NCBI RefSeq assembly: GCF_026013365.1
Contig: NZ_JAPDOE010000002.1
Span: 1,178,001 to 1,242,000, forward strand
Length of the DNA: 64,000 nucleotides
Direction of reading: 5' to 3'
DNA from: Paenibacillus sp. LS1
GTDB taxonomy: Bacteria; Bacillota; Bacilli; Paenibacillales; Paenibacillaceae
Shown here: piece after piece, positions 52,829-60,953 of the stretch
Layout of the letters: the number at the start of each line of letters is the position of its first letter
Numbering within the stretch: the stretch's first letter is position 1
Program-made: the position numbers and the translations under genes
Notes under the pieces: generated by a model
What the model was told of the DNA's origin: nothing
The model's input: the letters and a program-made list of their open reading frames with translations, nothing else
Databases searched by the model: none

Positions 52829-54628
52829 CTAAACGTACAAATTCCATCCCACAACAAAAGCAGCCAAGATGAAAGCAGAGATGCCAGACATGATGTACAT
52901 CACCTTTTGCTTTTTGCTGTAATTGCTCTTCCGCAGTTTGTAAATAAGCAAGCCAAGATACGCCACTGCTAGAACCACATAAAGTAGATTAAACATTAAA
53001 TTGATCCGTAACGAAGAATAACCAGGATAATTTGGAAAACTAATCTTCGTCTGTATGATGAAAAGATTAAGAAGGAGTACCACACCTGCAAAATTGATTG
53101 CAAGATGATATTTATTAAAATTGGTGGTAGGATTGCCTCGTTTATATAGTTTGTTAAGAAGCATCCGGATCACATAGCCGATCGAAGCGATTAAAGTGAA
53201 AATGGCGGCAAGCACAGCAGGAATAAAAGATATTTTAATCAAGTTCACCTTTACATTCGATACAGGCAAATAATCAATGTAAGGAGTGACGGAAATTTTC
53301 TCAACAACCCCATTATGCTCGATAACATTATAAGATTTTGCTAAATCAGCTTTTGTATATTTCGTTATATCAAGAAACGTAAATAAATTAGTAAATCTAG
53401 CGGCTGCCCGTCGTGCGGGTTGAAAATATCCTCCCCCCTCCGAAGTAACTCTATTAGAATTGACGTTATCACCGAAAATCTCTTTAGTAAGTCCGTAATA
53501 ATAAATTTCCTCAAAGGATTGATTTGTCATGACCACCATCCCAAATTTAGATTCGGGATCAAAGACAAGTTTACTGGAGAATCCTTTCAAATTCCCCTCG
53601 TGCATCAGTGTAGGCACCCAGTATTCCATCTCAACGAACCCGTGCGCAAATCGCGGAGTAGAAGTACCTTCATAATATAGACTTGTTGACAACATTTCGT
53701 TTAACGTATCCCTGTTCTTAAATAATACATTTCTATCATCTACAGGCATCAACGCTGCAAGGAATTCCCCTAAATCTTCTGCTGTCCCGATCGCTGCCCC
53801 TGTAGGATAGAATGTTACGTATACTCTGTTCTCAGGGATCAGTTTCAAATCTTTTGTATACCCTTCAATCTCATTCCTTCTTTGCACAAGGTCTGGACGA
53901 TCTTGCCCTGTTGGATGAACCGTAGTGTCGTTCATATGAAGAGGTTCAAAAATATGTTCATTAACATATTCATAATAAGGTTGGCCACTTACCACTTCCA
54001 CGATGTAACCGGCTAGTCCAACTCCATAGTTTGAATAACCGACAACGCTATTCGGTTTATATATCTGTTTCGGTTCATTTTTACGCAGCGTTTCTCCTAA
54101 TTCTAACGTTTCATCCTCGGAGTAATAAAACACCTCAGCCGCTGTTTGATCTTCCCAACCCGCATTGTGATGCATCAGGTTCAGTAGGGTAATCGGTTCA
54201 TCGTATTTCAGCTTTTTGAAAAATCCCTCTGGCAGATATTCTTGGATATCCGTCTCCAAATCAAGCTTTCCTTGTTCGACCAGCTGCATCACACTCGTAT
54301 AGACCAACAATTTAGAGATGGAAGCCCATTCAAATACAGTAGAGGTATCCGCCTTCTGCTGATTCTCAATATCTGCGTAACCATATGCCTTATTCACAAT
54401 AGTTTCACCGTCTTTGATAGCTACAACCGAAACGGCAGCGGTATACTTCTCATACGAGGCTACATAAGCATCAATCGTTTCCTCTAATTTGGATAAAGGA
54501 ATCCTGGATGGTGTAGTCTCAACCTGTTTCTCTTCAGCGTGGGCAGGTACCGCTATTGCCATAATGATAAATATGAATGACAGAACACAAGCGATTACTT
54601 TGTTAACCGTGTGATGCCCACGATTCAT
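52829..54628 (-). CDS. serine hydrolase (beta-lactamase/PBP4*-type) with membrane C-terminus
   Basis: A 599-residue protein: signal peptide or anchor (VIACVLSFIFIIMAIAVPAH), then a class C beta-lactamase-like domain (~40-400) with catalytic SISK (FEWASISKLLVYTSV) and the Tyr of GYSNYGVGLAGY. After a linker, four membrane helices (~445-600) follow. Relatives act as D-aminopeptidases, esterases or peptidoglycan-remodelling enzymes. The second ATG (54628) has the better spacing from GAAGGA. GC content is closer to the host core than its neighbours. Confidence 0.88.
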   Translation of the reverse strand: MNRGHHTVNKVIACVLSFIFIIMAIAVPAHAEEKQVETTPSRIPLSKLEETIDAYVASYEKYTAAVSVVAIKDGETIVNKAYGYADIENQQKADTSTVFEWASISKLLVYTSVMQLVEQGKLDLETDIQEYLPEGFFKKLKYDEPITLLNLMHHNAGWEDQTAAEVFYYSEDETLELGETLRKNEPKQIYKPNSVVGYSNYGVGLAGYIVEVVSGQPYYEYVNEHIFEPLHMNDTTVHPTGQDRPDLVQRRNEIEGYTKDLKLIPENRVYVTFYPTGAAIGTAEDLGEFLAALMPVDDRNVLFKNRDTLNEMLSTSLYYEGTSTPRFAHGFVEMEYWVPTLMHEGNLKGFSSKLVFDPESKFGMVVMTNQSFEEIYYYGLTKEIFGDNVNSNRVTSEGGGYFQPARRAAARFTNLFTFLDITKYTKADLAKSYNVIEHNGVVEKISVTPYIDYLPVSNVKVNLIKISFIPAVLAAIFTLIASIGYVIRMLLNKLYKRGNPTTNFNKYHLAINFAGVVLLLNLFIIQTKISFPNYPGYSSLRINLMFNLLYVVLAVAYLGLLIYKLRKSNYSKKQKVMYIMSGISAFILAAFVVGWNLYV

Positions 54629-54746
54629 CTGCATTCCTTCTTTCCTTTTATTTTAAATGTTAATTACAATCTCTTGTTTTCACGTATGCGTTTTCAAAAG
54701 AGTCCACACGAATCTAAGTTATTTCTCCAAAGCAATTACACTCCAT

Positions 54747-55121
54747 TCAAGAGATAGGTTGGAGAATTTCACCTTTCCAATTAACGATGTTTATTTCTTT
54801 ATCTTTCAAGAGGCACCAATCAATGATTTCACCTATCAATCTTGGTATGATGATCTCATCGCTCCATTTCGGTGTGAGTACTCTTCTGTATCCTATATAT
54901 TCTGTTGTCCAGCCTTCGAATTCTTCTCCGATGACGACTATAAATGGGGGCTTGTTCTTAATACTGTGTTGTCCCACTTCATAAGTGACGATTAACTTCT
55001 TATCCTCAGAAACGATATGTAATTTGTTTATTCCTTCATCGTCAATATCCGGTTCAACATACCAGTAAAATAATCGATTGAAGCGAACGATTTTACGTTT
55101 ATATTTTTTTCTTACGCCCAT
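54747..55121 (-). CDS. hypothetical protein
   Basis: A 124-residue soluble protein with a basic start (MGVRKKYKRKIVRFNRLFYW) and beta-rich body (LIVTYEVGQHSIKNKPPFIV, VLTPKWSDEIIIPRLIGEII). ATG follows GAGGTGAG. It has the size and style of polymorphic-toxin immunity-type orphans, but no known immunity family is recognised. Lies below a half attC-like end at 55184. Confidence 0.6.
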   Translation of the reverse strand: MGVRKKYKRKIVRFNRLFYWYVEPDIDDEGINKLHIVSEDKKLIVTYEVGQHSIKNKPPFIVVIGEEFEGWTTEYIGYRRVLTPKWSDEIIIPRLIGEIIDWCLLKDKEINIVNWKGEILQPIS

Positions 55122-55183
55122 AACTCACCTCACATATTTCTTTTTCTTTGATCGCAGTACTTCAACAGTTCGCCCACCCACAA

Positions 55184-55200
55184 CATGAACACTTTGTTAT
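55184..55200 (-). repeat. right half of an attC-like element
   Basis: CATGAACACTTTGTTAT corresponds to the right end (GCGTGAACATGTTGTTAT) of the copy at 58114. A matching left arm is not clear. Confidence 0.35.
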
Positions 55201-55235
55201 CCGATGTTGATGGGCCTTGAGATTCATTCATTTTA

Positions 55236-55596
55236 TTACTTTGTTAATCTTTCTTTATTGCCTAATACGACTTCATGAATTTCATCGTATAATTGTAAAT
55301 CTATAAATTCTTTATGAATCCATAGTCCTTCCTCAACATCTCCTCCCCCCCATACCTCACCCAATTCCATCACCAGGAAAGTGTTTTTCGAAATATAATC
55401 CTTGGCCTTCTCCCTCATTACAGCCCCATCCAATGGTATCTAAATCTTTTAATAGAGTATGTAATGTCTCTTCACTGCAGTTTACTAGTTTCATAGGGCA
55501 AGACAAATAGATTTGTCCTCCATAATCACCCTCCATAATTACATATGCATCTGGAGTATCCAGAGCTTTCTTAATTCGGTTGTCCATTTGCTTCAT
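55236..55596 (-). pseudogene. hypothetical gene with frameshift
   Basis: The first part (from 55596) runs KALDTPDAYVIMEGDYGGQI .. YFEKHFPGDGIG and stops at 55357; the rest (VWGGGDVEEGLWIHKEFIDL .. IHEVVLGNKERLTK, to 55236) is in another frame. Adding one base in the GGG just before the stop joins them into one ~120-residue protein. A 7-G run lies close by. Family not recognised. The start depends on the overlapping small gene upstream, as no ribosome site is clear. Confidence 0.6.
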
Positions 55597-55672
55597 TAAG
55601 AATATGTCGAATAGGGCTATGGTGCTCTGGAATTAGAGCCATCTCATTGTTTTCATCTTTTTTTCTTTCCAT
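55571..55672 (-). CDS. small ORF (33 residues)
   Basis: An ATG with AGAGGTG 7 nt ahead opens a 33-codon frame (MERKKDENNEMALIPEHHSP ..) whose end overlaps the start of the broken gene by 26 nt. Likely a leader or small protein used to couple translation. No function known. Confidence 0.4.
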   Translation of the reverse strand: MERKKDENNEMALIPEHHSPIRHILNEANGQPN

Positions 55673-55719
55673 AAAGATACACCTCTTTGTTAGATATATT
55701 TTCTTAAAGTTATCTCAAA

Positions 55720-56175
55720 TTAGTTATTTACTTCATTCATTCCTATGACTTGTTCAATTGCTACATTATATTCGTTAACATTAATGTTTAAATTGATTAT
55801 TCCTTCTTTATCCAGCCCTCTAGTATCTAATTTAAAAGTACCTGTCAGTTCTTCCGAGCTATTACCATCAACTTTCTCATTTATGTCCAATTTAATGTCC
55901 CTATCAATTAATCGCTCCTGAATATCCTTACTCAAGATCGGTTCAACTGTTTTTAACATTATTGATTTATTGGTTCTATTTCGAAGAGTGAAATTGTATG
56001 TTACCACTGTAATACCTGCATCTTCTTCGCTCTCACCCAGTCCAAATGAAATTGAGTTTATTATGAACCCATCCTCAACCATTTTATCCGTCTTCACACT
56101 GTATGAAATACATCCACTTAGGGCTAGTATCATTAAAAGAAATATTAAAATCATTGAACGCTTTTGATTCTTCAA
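55720..56175 (-). CDS. hypothetical lipoprotein
   Basis: A 151-residue lipoprotein: signal peptide ending in lipobox LSGC (MILIFLLMILALSGCISY), then a domain of Ig-like or DUF4352-like beta strands (TVVTYNFTLRNRTNKSIMLK). TTG at 56175 is 8 nt after AAAGGAG. Starts 13 nt below the stop of the next gene upstream, so the two are co-transcribed. Probably displayed on the outer membrane face. Confidence 0.65.
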   Translation of the reverse strand: MKNQKRSMILIFLLMILALSGCISYSVKTDKMVEDGFIINSISFGLGESEEDAGITVVTYNFTLRNRTNKSIMLKTVEPILSKDIQERLIDRDIKLDINEKVDGNSSEELTGTFKLDTRGLDKEGIINLNINVNEYNVAIEQVIGMNEVNN

Positions 56176-56188
56176 TTTGGAAACTCCT

Positions 56189-56569
56189 TTAATTTTTTTC
56201 TTCATTTTTGAGATCCGTGTTTGCAAGTTCAAGTGCAATCGCTAATCTAATCTGTGAATATTTCCTAAGTCCTTTTAAATAGACAATGTCTAGCTGTTTG
56301 CTTTCAATTATAGGTTCAATATCGTGGTCGTAACGATCGATTTCTACTTTTGCAATTCTATCGTTATTAATCAGCAACGAAAAAATATCTTCCCCTTGTT
56401 CAGGTATCCAGAACAAAATATAGGCAGTTTTCATTTGTGGAAAAAACCTCTTAATAACTGAAAGCAAACCTGATCTTATTTCATCATTAAATAATGACTC
56501 ATGCGATCCTACTAATTCTCTTCTTATATCTTCTTCAGTTTTAGTGCCCTTTAATTTTATTAATTTCAT
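56189..56569 (-). CDS. hypothetical protein
   Basis: A 126-residue soluble protein (KLIKLKGTKTEEDIRRELVG, FFPQMKTAYILFWIPEQGED, LKGLRKYSQIRLAIALELA). The start ATG at 56569 follows GCGAGG. It has the size of immunity-type orphans but matches none that I recognise. Paired with the lipoprotein gene downstream. Confidence 0.55.
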   Translation of the reverse strand: MKLIKLKGTKTEEDIRRELVGSHESLFNDEIRSGLLSVIKRFFPQMKTAYILFWIPEQGEDIFSLLINNDRIAKVEIDRYDHDIEPIIESKQLDIVYLKGLRKYSQIRLAIALELANTDLKNEEKN

Positions 56570-56680
56570 AATGCCTCGCAAGTTATCATTAATTTATTTT
56601 TTTGACTTGTTAATTTTCTGTAACGCTTATTAAATACTAACGAGAATCGTTCGACATCCTGAGATTTGTAAGGTTGTCCG

Positions 56681-57190
56681 TTAACCCCACTGATATAAAT
56701 CTAAGATAAATACATCATCACCTATCGCAAAATAAATCTGTTCCCAATCAAACTCATCTTTCCAGTCAACCTCTGTTACCAGTCTAAATGCTTTAACATT
56801 TGACCCTTCAAAGAATTCTTCCAACAGTTTAATCAGTTCATTACTCACGTTATTTGACTCTTTATCTAGTTCTGCAGGCATTTCTCCATCAGTGTCCGGA
56901 TATTTAACACTTACGCCAAAATTTTGTAAGCGAAATAAAGAGAAAAACCATCTTGCGGTAATATTAAATATCTCATCCTTCCAATCATCTAATTCACTTA
57001 GTCCTACATATTTAACATCTTTGTGATCTTTTAAATTACTATTAGTATTATGAAGTTCTATTGCTCGTTCTATTGGCGAATCAATTTTTATAAACTGATA
57101 TTCGTGCCCATAACATCCTCCGAAGTGAGTAATTAAATTACTTACCCCTTCTAAATATCCATTGATTTTATTGAATAGTTCATGATTCAT
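56681..57190 (-). CDS. hypothetical protein
   Basis: A 169-residue soluble, acidic protein (NKINGYLEGVSNLITHFGGC, LDDWKDEIFNITARWFFSLF, FDWEQIYFAIGDDVFILDLY). The ending is like that of small immunity or YxiG-type proteins: a WEQIYF.. core then a short beta strand. No ribosome site is strong. Orphan in the cassette-like region. Confidence 0.55.
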   Translation of the reverse strand: MNHELFNKINGYLEGVSNLITHFGGCYGHEYQFIKIDSPIERAIELHNTNSNLKDHKDVKYVGLSELDDWKDEIFNITARWFFSLFRLQNFGVSVKYPDTDGEMPAELDKESNNVSNELIKLLEEFFEGSNVKAFRLVTEVDWKDEFDWEQIYFAIGDDVFILDLYQWG

Positions 57191-57246
57191 ATAGTCACAT
57201 CCAACATCTTAGTAAATTGATTTTATCTGTTTCACAATTAAATTCC

Positions 57247-57600
57247 TTATTTACTCCATAAACTCTTAATATCTTCTACTATAGTTTTTGAAATATGTTT
57301 GGATGAATCCTGCGGATACAACCATACTGTTACGATAAGAGTTAAACATATCGTTAATCCTAGAATAACTCGCCCAACAATTCTAAATCTGGTGTATTTA
57401 AGCAAATAATAAACTAAACTAGATAAGATCAGAATAATCATACCATTCACCAAAAAGGTCATGGGCAAGCTTATAATCCTGCCTAACCCGGTGTTAGGAT
57501 ATTTTAATAAAAGTAAAATCTCTAATACTACAAATGGAACTGACAGTAGAACAATGTACAAAAAATGACTTTTGAATTTCCTCTCCACCACTGAACTCAC
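57247..57600 (-). CDS. hypothetical membrane protein
   Basis: A 117-residue protein with three membrane helices (FLYIVLLSVPFVVLEILLLL, MTFLVNGMIILILSSLVYYL, VGRVILGLTICLTLIVTVWL). The start is uncertain: GTG at 57600 has GGAG only 3 nt away, and a GTG four codons later is also possible. Bounded above by the attC-like element 57626-57751, hence the first part of a cassette-like unit. Confidence 0.55.
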   Translation of the reverse strand: MSSVVERKFKSHFLYIVLLSVPFVVLEILLLLKYPNTGLGRIISLPMTFLVNGMIILILSSLVYYLLKYTRFRIVGRVILGLTICLTLIVTVWLYPQDSSKHISKTIVEDIKSLWSK

Positions 57601-57625
57601 CTACTCCAACTCTTTTAATACAATT

Positions 57626-57751
57626 GCACATAGCGTTCCTGCATTCAGAACGTTTGTCGTAGTCAGAAGTGTTACACAGCAACCAGCTCTTAGAACCCGC
57701 TTCTGGGACCGACGGGCGAATACCCTGATGCATGAATATTATGTTGTGTGC
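57626..57751 (-). repeat. attC-like element
   Basis: A 126-bp copy: left GCACATAGCGTTCCTGCATTCA, right GCATGAATATTATGTTGTGTGC. The arms pair (GCACAxAxC with GTTGTGTGC; ATTCA with TGAAT) with unequal spacers, as in the other copies. It lies between two orphan genes, 26 and 36 nt from them. Confidence 0.6.
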
Positions 57752-57787
57752 TGCTGATGCTTCTTGTTTTACGATCAAAATTATTAT

Positions 57788-58063
57788 TTATTTCTGTATC
57801 GCTTTTTTGATGTTTTCAATATAGACTATCCGTGTTTCTTCATCCTTTAAATTATTATTTCTGTATTCTTTATTTAAAAATAAGTTTAAGAGATTCTCGT
57901 CACTTAAGATTATTTCCTTATAAGTTTTATTATTCAAGTTTCCATTTATCCAATTATTCTTCTTTGAATATGTTCCATATATTACTTGAGCTTTCAATTG
58001 TTTAATTTTAAATATAAGTCGGTTAAATACCGGTTCAAAAATTAATTCAATTAAACTGTCCAT
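57788..58063 (-). CDS. hypothetical protein (91 residues)
   Basis: A basic, AT-rich gene product (FEPVFNRLIFKIKQLKAQVI, NLNNKTYKEIILSDENLLNL). The ATG at 58063 is 9 nt from AAAGG. Attc-like elements lie on both sides, so it is the clearest single-gene cassette-like unit in the window. Function unknown. Confidence 0.55.
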   Translation of the reverse strand: MDSLIELIFEPVFNRLIFKIKQLKAQVIYGTYSKKNNWINGNLNNKTYKEIILSDENLLNLFLNKEYRNNNLKDEETRIVYIENIKKAIQK

Positions 58064-58113
58064 CACTTTCATCCTTTATTTGAATATTCATTCTTATCTT
58101 TCAGCAATTACAC

Positions 58114-58242
58114 ATAACGTTCTTGTGTTCAAGAAGTCCCACTAATTTCGCTTCCCTGCCGCTGCCAAATAACTCTCCGAACCCTCATTTTGCTCCTGCC
58201 GGACCGTGGACCGAATGACCCAAAGCGTGAACATGTTGTTAT
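58114..58242 (-). repeat. attC-like element
   Basis: A 129-bp copy: left ATAACGTTCTTGTGTTCAAG, right GCGTGAACATGTTGTTAT. ATAAC..GTTAT and GTTCA..TGAAC pair with unequal spacers. It lies 42 nt below a zinc-ribbon gene stop and 50 nt above the next start. Confidence 0.65.
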
Positions 58243-58284
58243 CAGACGGTACTGATTTCTGAAAATACTCACATTATCCATTAT

Positions 58285-58434
58285 CTAGAAAGCCCACCTA
58301 TGCTCCTCTGGCAAACACTCATCACAAAGTAATTGCCCTTCAACAACTGCTCCGTTATTTAATTCATCAACATGATTTGGTTTGTCTCTATCAGTTGCCC
58401 ATGAATTACATTTTGCGCATCTTCCGCAATTCAT
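58285..58434 (-). CDS. small zinc-ribbon protein (49 residues)
   Basis: A 49-residue frame starting MNCGRCAKCNSW and containing LLCDECLPEEHRW: CxxCxxC and CxxC pairs that would bind one zinc. No clear ribosome site; in-frame codons LLDPEA precede the ATG, so a TTG start seven codons upstream is possible. The protein-like Cys spacing makes it a likely real gene. Confidence 0.5.
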   Translation of the reverse strand: MNCGRCAKCNSWATDRDKPNHVDELNNGAVVEGQLLCDECLPEEHRWAF

Positions 58435-58470
58435 TGCTTCTGGATCGAGCAATACAGAGGAACTGCTCTT

Positions 58471-58608
58471 TCAATGTAATTTCAAATCTCTCCTTATAGT
58501 AATTTCATTCTCTAGTATAGGAGTCAATAACCCATCGAATTCTTTATATTCTTCGTCAGTCAAGTCAATTAGATAAGCTATATTTACAAGATATGTCTTC
58601 TTATTCAT
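58471..58608 (-). CDS. small hypothetical protein (45 residues)
   Basis: From the ATG at 58608 (AAAGG 9 nt ahead): MNKKTYLVNIAYLIDLTDEE .. LTPILENEITIRRDLKLH, soluble and acidic. A GTG 69 nt upstream could lengthen it. First gene below the second recombinase remnant. Confidence 0.4.
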   Translation of the reverse strand: MNKKTYLVNIAYLIDLTDEEYKEFDGLLTPILENEITIRRDLKLH

Positions 58609-58703
58609 TTCTTTCATCCTTTGATTTTCATGGTTATATATTTTCCTAGTTTTTCTTATAACATCTAATTCATTCACTTCGAAAATACTACATAATCATC
58701 GTA

Positions 58704-58860
58704 ATATTTGGACTACGTATATGATAACCTATGTAGTGATATTTACGAAGAAAAATTTGGTTAAAATGGGATAATAATTAGAATGCTTAATCTCACATAT
58801 CCATATGGTCCAAAGGTTTTTAATACGCTCAATATATGTTGGGTTGTATGGGATGTGAAT
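58704..58860 (-). pseudogene. second tyrosine recombinase remnant with shared flank
   Basis: The minus strand reads SHTTQHILSVLKTFGPYGYV .. ILIIIPF-*-PNFSS-*-ISLHRLSYT-*-SKY. This aligns residue by residue with the end of the first remnant (RTTQRYTRVSTKIIQ .. LIYLPFSPNFSSQISPHRLSYT). The last catalytic Tyr position is Ile here. About 115 bp (58704-58817) match the flank at 51846-51960. It is more decayed and has three stops. Confidence 0.65.
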
Positions 58861-59070
58861 ATGCAGTGAATCAAAGGAACCTTTCTTTTGTGATGACAAA
58901 AACAAACAAGAAGGCCCTTCTTCATCCCACAGGGAGTCAGTCGACCTTCCGCAAGGAAATATCGAGATTAATTTAAATAATTGAAAAACATCTTCCTAAT
59001 GACGACTCAAGGTACGAGAGGTAAAAAGATCTCCTAATTTTTCTGCACCTTCGGCTGAGTTAAGCTATTC

Positions 59071-59100
59071 CGTTATGATATTAATAACGTTCCTAGGCTG
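59071..59100 (-). repeat. abutting attC-like half ends
   Basis: CCGTTAT (59070-59076) and AATAACGTTCCTAGG (59083-59097) face each other and together make an inverted repeat CGTTAT..ATAACG. They look like the right end of one element next to the left end of another, at the 3' end of the gene at 59093. 58861-59070 shows nothing else. Confidence 0.35.
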
Positions 59101-59641
59101 ACGACTCAGCATAGCTGTTTCGAATCTTTTCTTTCTTCTCCTCGATGATACTCATTAATTTCATAGCTTCTTTTTCTTTTATTTCCCCATTGATCAGGTC
59201 GTTTTCGATCTCTTCCCTCATATCTTCTAACAAGTTCCTTGTTTGATACAGTCTTAATCCAGTCCATTCCGAAATAAAATAATCATCTTCAACCTGGCCG
59301 TCTATACCGAAAATTATTCTGTAATAGCCTATATGATTTGCTCGATATTCAATTCTGACCTTCACTTCAATATATTCAAGCTCTTTATTACTTGGGTCCA
59401 GGTATTCCAGACTCTTGATATGGAGTGATATATCCTCTATCCAAATTTTCAAATACTTTTGGTCGTAATCCCAAAACAACTCTGTAAACTCCTCAGGATC
59501 TTCAACTCTATAGGTTTCTAAGTTATGCCAAAAAGCCTCTATTGCCCGGTTTCTTGCATTGTGCTTATCCGACCAATCCCTTAAATCTTGTATATTCATA
59601 AAATCACTCATTTCATGGATGTATAGTTTTCTGGAATTCAT
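59093..59641 (-). CDS. hypothetical protein
   Basis: A 182-residue soluble, acidic protein (AIEAFWHNLETYRVEDPEEF, FIEYRANHIGYYRIIFGIDG-like core, SEWTGLRLYQTRNLLEDMRE). The ATG at 59641 directly follows the attC-like end AAAGGAACGTTAT, whose AAAGGA serves as ribosome site at 7 nt. The C-terminal third is a charged helix. Not recognised. Confidence 0.6.
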   Translation of the reverse strand: MNSRKLYIHEMSDFMNIQDLRDWSDKHNARNRAIEAFWHNLETYRVEDPEEFTELFWDYDQKYLKIWIEDISLHIKSLEYLDPSNKELEYIEVKVRIEYRANHIGYYRIIFGIDGQVEDDYFISEWTGLRLYQTRNLLEDMREEIENDLINGEIKEKEAMKLMSIIEEKKEKIRNSYAESSA

Positions 59642-59945
59642 ATAACGTTCCTTTGTTGAGTATTACTTGCTGAGATGATTTTTCGTTTTCCAAGTTATCG
59701 GTCTTGCTCTTGATTTGTTCTTCAGTAAAACCAAGCCAATTCATTTCATATAAACAAAGCGCTACAATTTGTTCACTCGAAAAATTATCAATTACTTTAT
59801 GATCTACATAAAAATACAGTGTGATGTTTCTGACTTTTCTGGCAATTGTTCTGCATCCGTTACTCTCCCCGGTGAATCTGCTCCTTAGAAATGCATTTTC
59901 AACCGAATATGTTGAATTTAATGTTAGATGAAGCCAATCTTTCCT
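59613..59945 (-). pseudogene. ORF fragment lacking a start
   Basis: A 110-codon minus-strand frame with no usable start codon at its head: DWLHLTLNSTYSVENAFLRS .. YFYVDHKVIDNFSSEQIVAL .. MNWLGFTEEQIKSK. It ends by running 29 nt into the next gene through the attC-like end. It reads like real protein, so it is probably a truncated gene. Confidence 0.45.
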
Positions 59946-59968
59946 TCAAGTTACTTTCAAAGTCAATA

Positions 59969-60358
59969 TTATTCTTGCTTCCATTGATGTGATTCGTGTA
60001 GTTTACCAGTTTCACAAAAATACTTTAGCACTTCCAGCATGGGTATTAATTCTATACAAATGTTATCGCAATAATTTCCCAACTGACCACCAATTACTAG
60101 AGAAATTTCACTATTTCCCCGCTTATCGTTCATAAGCGTATATATATGTTCATCCATTGTAATAGACACTACAAAATATTCCGGTCCGCCTCCAACTAAT
60201 GCTGAACCTGTGTCTGATACCTCAAAAAAAACTAATGTAAATTTATCTCCATCGAGTTTTCTCAAAAAACGTAAACTGTCTGCCCATGTAGGATTCATAA
60301 CTATCTCTTCATTAAATGTGGTCCCATTCCGCTCATCAATGCTAATAGAGTTTATCAT
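59969..60358 (-). CDS. Imm1-like immunity protein
   Basis: A 129-residue soluble protein resembling Imm1 immunity proteins: NPTWADSLRFLRKLDGDKFT, GSALVGGGPEYFVVSITMDE (the GGG-x-Y/FVV core), and a C-terminal helix. Imm1 proteins neutralise nuclease or deaminase toxins of contact systems. No toxin gene is near, so it would be an orphan immunity gene. Ribosome site weak (AAAAAGAAAAA). Confidence 0.55.
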   Translation of the reverse strand: MINSISIDERNGTTFNEEIVMNPTWADSLRFLRKLDGDKFTLVFFEVSDTGSALVGGGPEYFVVSITMDEHIYTLMNDKRGNSEISLVIGGQLGNYCDNICIELIPMLEVLKYFCETGKLHESHQWKQE

Positions 60359-60386
60359 TTTTTCTTTTTATCATTTTTAGATCATT

Positions 60387-60542
60387 TTATTGGTTTAGAT
60401 CCTCCAACTTAAATGCTTCACTATAGATTTTACGCAGCTCAGTTGAGTTGTCATGCCACTTAATGAGCTTACCATTCATGATCTGCACCAACACATCCAG
60501 ACACCTATGCCATCCTGCGGCGGTATTCACTGCCCATGAATC
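60387..60542 (-). pseudogene. SRPBCC/AHSA1-like gene tail
   Basis: Fifty-one codons open after a TAA: DSWAVNTAAGWHRCLDVLVQ .. LIKWHDNSTELRKIYSEAFK. The AAGWHxCLD core and closing Trp/Tyr helix match the end of SRPBCC (AHSA1-type) proteins, and the front two thirds are missing. Confidence 0.6.
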
Positions 60543-60561
60543 TTAGATCCTCCTTCTTTCA

Positions 60562-60870
60562 TCACACATATCCATCTTCAGGTTCACCAACATCAAAACC
60601 CAACACTTTTGTCGCTTCCAACTTAAATGTTTCTATCCAAGACATCCATACATCGCTATTCATCTGTGCATAAAATGATAATCCACTAGGCTCAACGGAT
60701 GCTTCAATGAAAACATCATCCTCTTCAGTTCCAAACCAATATGGAATTCCACTTTTATAACCAATCCACCCTGGCATCCGCTCATATACTTTAGAAACTT
60801 TAGCCCACACCTCATCAGGCAGGTCATATCTTATATTTAGATTGCAATTATGAGAGTTTATGTTGTTCAT
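60562..60870 (-). CDS. hypothetical protein
   Basis: A 102-residue soluble acidic protein (DLPDEVWAKVSKVYERMPGW, PYWFGTEEDDVFIEASVEPS). AAGGAGAG supports the ATG. Related in style to small immunity-type proteins with a W-I-G-Y core. Function unknown. Confidence 0.6.
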   Translation of the reverse strand: MNNINSHNCNLNIRYDLPDEVWAKVSKVYERMPGWIGYKSGIPYWFGTEEDDVFIEASVEPSGLSFYAQMNSDVWMSWIETFKLEATKVLGFDVGEPEDGYV

Positions 60871-60953
60871 TACACTCTCTCCTTCTACCTTAGACGTGTA
60901 TCAAAATTTTTGCTCTATTTTTATGTAAAGTACCATACTTCTCCACTACTTGA

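Noticed and set aside
45541..58242. CRISPR array
   Set aside because: The repeats are 65-130 bp, diverged, folded and separated by genes, not short identical repeats with uniform spacers.
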